DNA of 7,874 nt from an uncultured Gemmatimonadota bacterium (GTDB lineage: Bacteria > Gemmatimonadota > Gemmatimonadetes > Gemmatimonadales > Gemmatimonadaceae): contig CAMPKM010000118.1 in the NCBI GenBank assembly GCA_946887155.1, positions 1 to 7,874 on the forward strand. The letters are read 5' to 3'. The notes beneath the pieces were generated by a model that was given only the letters and a program-made list of their open reading frames with translations, did not search any database and was not told where the DNA came from. Both the position numbers and the translations under genes were made by a program. Of the stretch, positions 6,886-7,874 are shown piece by piece (the stretch's first letter is position 1; each line of letters begins with the position of its first letter).

Positions 6886-7874
6886 TGCGAACATCCTGTT
6901 TTCTTATCGAGCCTTGAGGGATAGCGGCACCATCGTGCCTTGGCTCGCTGGCCCCGAAGTGCACTCCATTGGGCGTGCTCATCACCACCTGGCCTCGCCC
7001 GAACGTGTCGGTCCTTGCCGGTACGACGCGCACCTCATGGCCTAACGCCTTGAGCGCCTCACGGGCCGACTCGGGAACCAGCACTTCAAGGTTTACATCG
7101 CACCCACGGAATGAATTCTTGACGAATCGTCCAGCTTCGAGTGCCTGCTGGATCGTCATGCCGTGGTCGGCGATGTTCGAGACGAACTGGGCGTGCGCCT
7201 GCGATTGCGTCCAGCCGCCCATGATGCCGAATCCGATACGCGTGCCGTCCTTTTCCATGAACGCGGGGATGATTGTGTGCAGCGGGCGCTTGCGCGGTGC
7301 CAGGGTGTTCGGCCGGTTCGGTTCGATGGTGAAGAGCGCCCCGCGGTTGTGCATCGCGAAGCCGGCTTTCGGCGGCACCAGCCCGCTACCAAAAGCAGAG
7401 TAAGTACTCTGGATGAACGAGACGATGTTCCCCTCGGCGTCGATCACGGTGAGGTAGATCGTGTCGCCGCCGTGCGCGGATTCGAGGCCGGCGATCTCCG
7501 CCGGCATCACGTCGCAGGCGGCTTTCTTCATGTCCAGCAGCGCCGCGCGTGACGCCGCATGTTCGCTGGACAGCATCTGTGCCACCGGCACCGTGCTGAA
7601 CTTCGGGTCGCCGACGTAGCGCAGCATGTCGGCGTAAGCGAGCTTCTTGGCCTCGATCATCACATGGAGCCCGCGGGGATCGTAGAAGCCCCACTCGCCT
7701 AACGGGTACTTTTCCATGATGTTGAGCATCATGAGTGCCGCGATGCCCTGGCCCTGGGGCGGCATCTCGTAGACCGTCCAGCCGCGGTACGTGGTCTTGA
7801 TCGGCTCCTGCCACTCGACCTGGAACTCGTCCAGGTCGGCCGCGGTGAACGTGCCGCCACCGGCCTTCGAGAGC
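6881..7874 (-). CDS. Gamma-glutamyltransferase-family enzyme, 5' end off window
   Basis: 330 codons of the C-terminal part of an N-terminal-nucleophile amidase of the gamma-glutamyltransferase family, which usually hydrolyses or transfers gamma-glutamyl groups (glutathione and similar compounds) after self-cleavage into two subunits. The frame stays open to the right edge, reading GGGTFTAADLDEFQVEW and then YRGWTVYEMPPQGQG, both typical of the large subunit. So the Met at 7765 is internal and the true start lies outside. The self-cleavage Thr is most likely that of GGDTIYLTVIDAEGN (codon 7460-7462). That leaves a small subunit of 193 residues, a normal size. Other family motifs are SAFGSGLVP, RKRPLHTIIPAF, FGIMGGWTQSQAH and FGASEPRHDGAAIP. 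The usual TTH around the nucleophile is DTI here, as in some GGT-like paralogues, so the substrate may differ. Localisation cannot be judged without the N-terminus. Confidence 0.93.
   Translation of the reverse strand, partial: LSKAGGGTFTAADLDEFQVEWQEPIKTTYRGWTVYEMPPQGQGIAALMMLNIMEKYPLGEWGFYDPRGLHVMIEAKKLAYADMLRYVGDPKFSTVPVAQMLSSEHAASRAALLDMKKAACDVMPAEIAGLESAHGGDTIYLTVIDAEGNIVSFIQSTYSAFGSGLVPPKAGFAMHNRGALFTIEPNRPNTLAPRKRPLHTIIPAFMEKDGTRIGFGIMGGWTQSQAHAQFVSNIADHGMTIQQALEAGRFVKNSFRGCDVNLEVLVPESAREALKALGHEVRVVPARTDTFGRGQVVMSTPNGVHFGASEPRHDGAAIPQGSIRKQDVRR

Noticed and set aside
1..7874. tRNA, rRNA or riboswitch
   Set aside because: I saw no cloverleaf, conserved rRNA segment or known riboswitch core in the intergenic regions.

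Overview
The window is GC-rich and gene-dense. Its gene content (a multi-membrane-span spermidine-synthase-like fusion, an outer-membrane beta-barrel ending in Phe, and a gamma-glutamyltransferase) suggests a free-living diderm bacterium. I lean towards Acidobacteriota or Gemmatimonadota, because I recall relatives of the beta-barrel protein (ending in a ...SIFNNVVNPRF-type tail) from those phyla. That is memory, not a search, and the phylum is not fixed by this sequence.

Layout: 1-449 has no gene. Its first 324 bases hold a tandemly repeated, partly palindromic repeat. 450-2584 is a two-gene two-component operon on the + strand: a membrane HAMP sensor histidine kinase, then a stand-alone receiver overlapping it by 4 bases. 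2713-5166 (+) is a large membrane protein with an internally duplicated transporter-like region fused to a C-terminal spermidine-synthase-type domain. 5408-6703 (+) is a secreted, probably outer-membrane beta-barrel protein of unknown function with a very strong ribosome binding site. 6881-7874 (-) is the C-terminal 330 codons of a gamma-glutamyltransferase-family enzyme that runs off the right edge. It converges on the beta-barrel gene. The genes do not form an obvious single pathway; only the kinase and receiver are clearly functional partners.

The most unusual content is between the genes. The intergenic regions on either side of the beta-barrel gene each hold one long imperfect palindrome of about 150-210 bases (A, 5165-5378; B, 6717-6885). 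They share outer arms, orientation, a bulged A in the right arm and loop length (33 and 32 nt). Their inner stems differ in sequence, yet each is perfectly self-complementary (20 and 22 bp), so the differences are compensated on the opposite arm. The outer arms are built from degenerate units of about 9 bp resembling CACGGATTA. Related words form the palindrome at 36-176 in the left-hand region. This looks like an interspersed repeat family under pairing constraint, either a structured RNA or a DNA hairpin. No transposase, reverse transcriptase or other candidate mobiliser is visible in the window.
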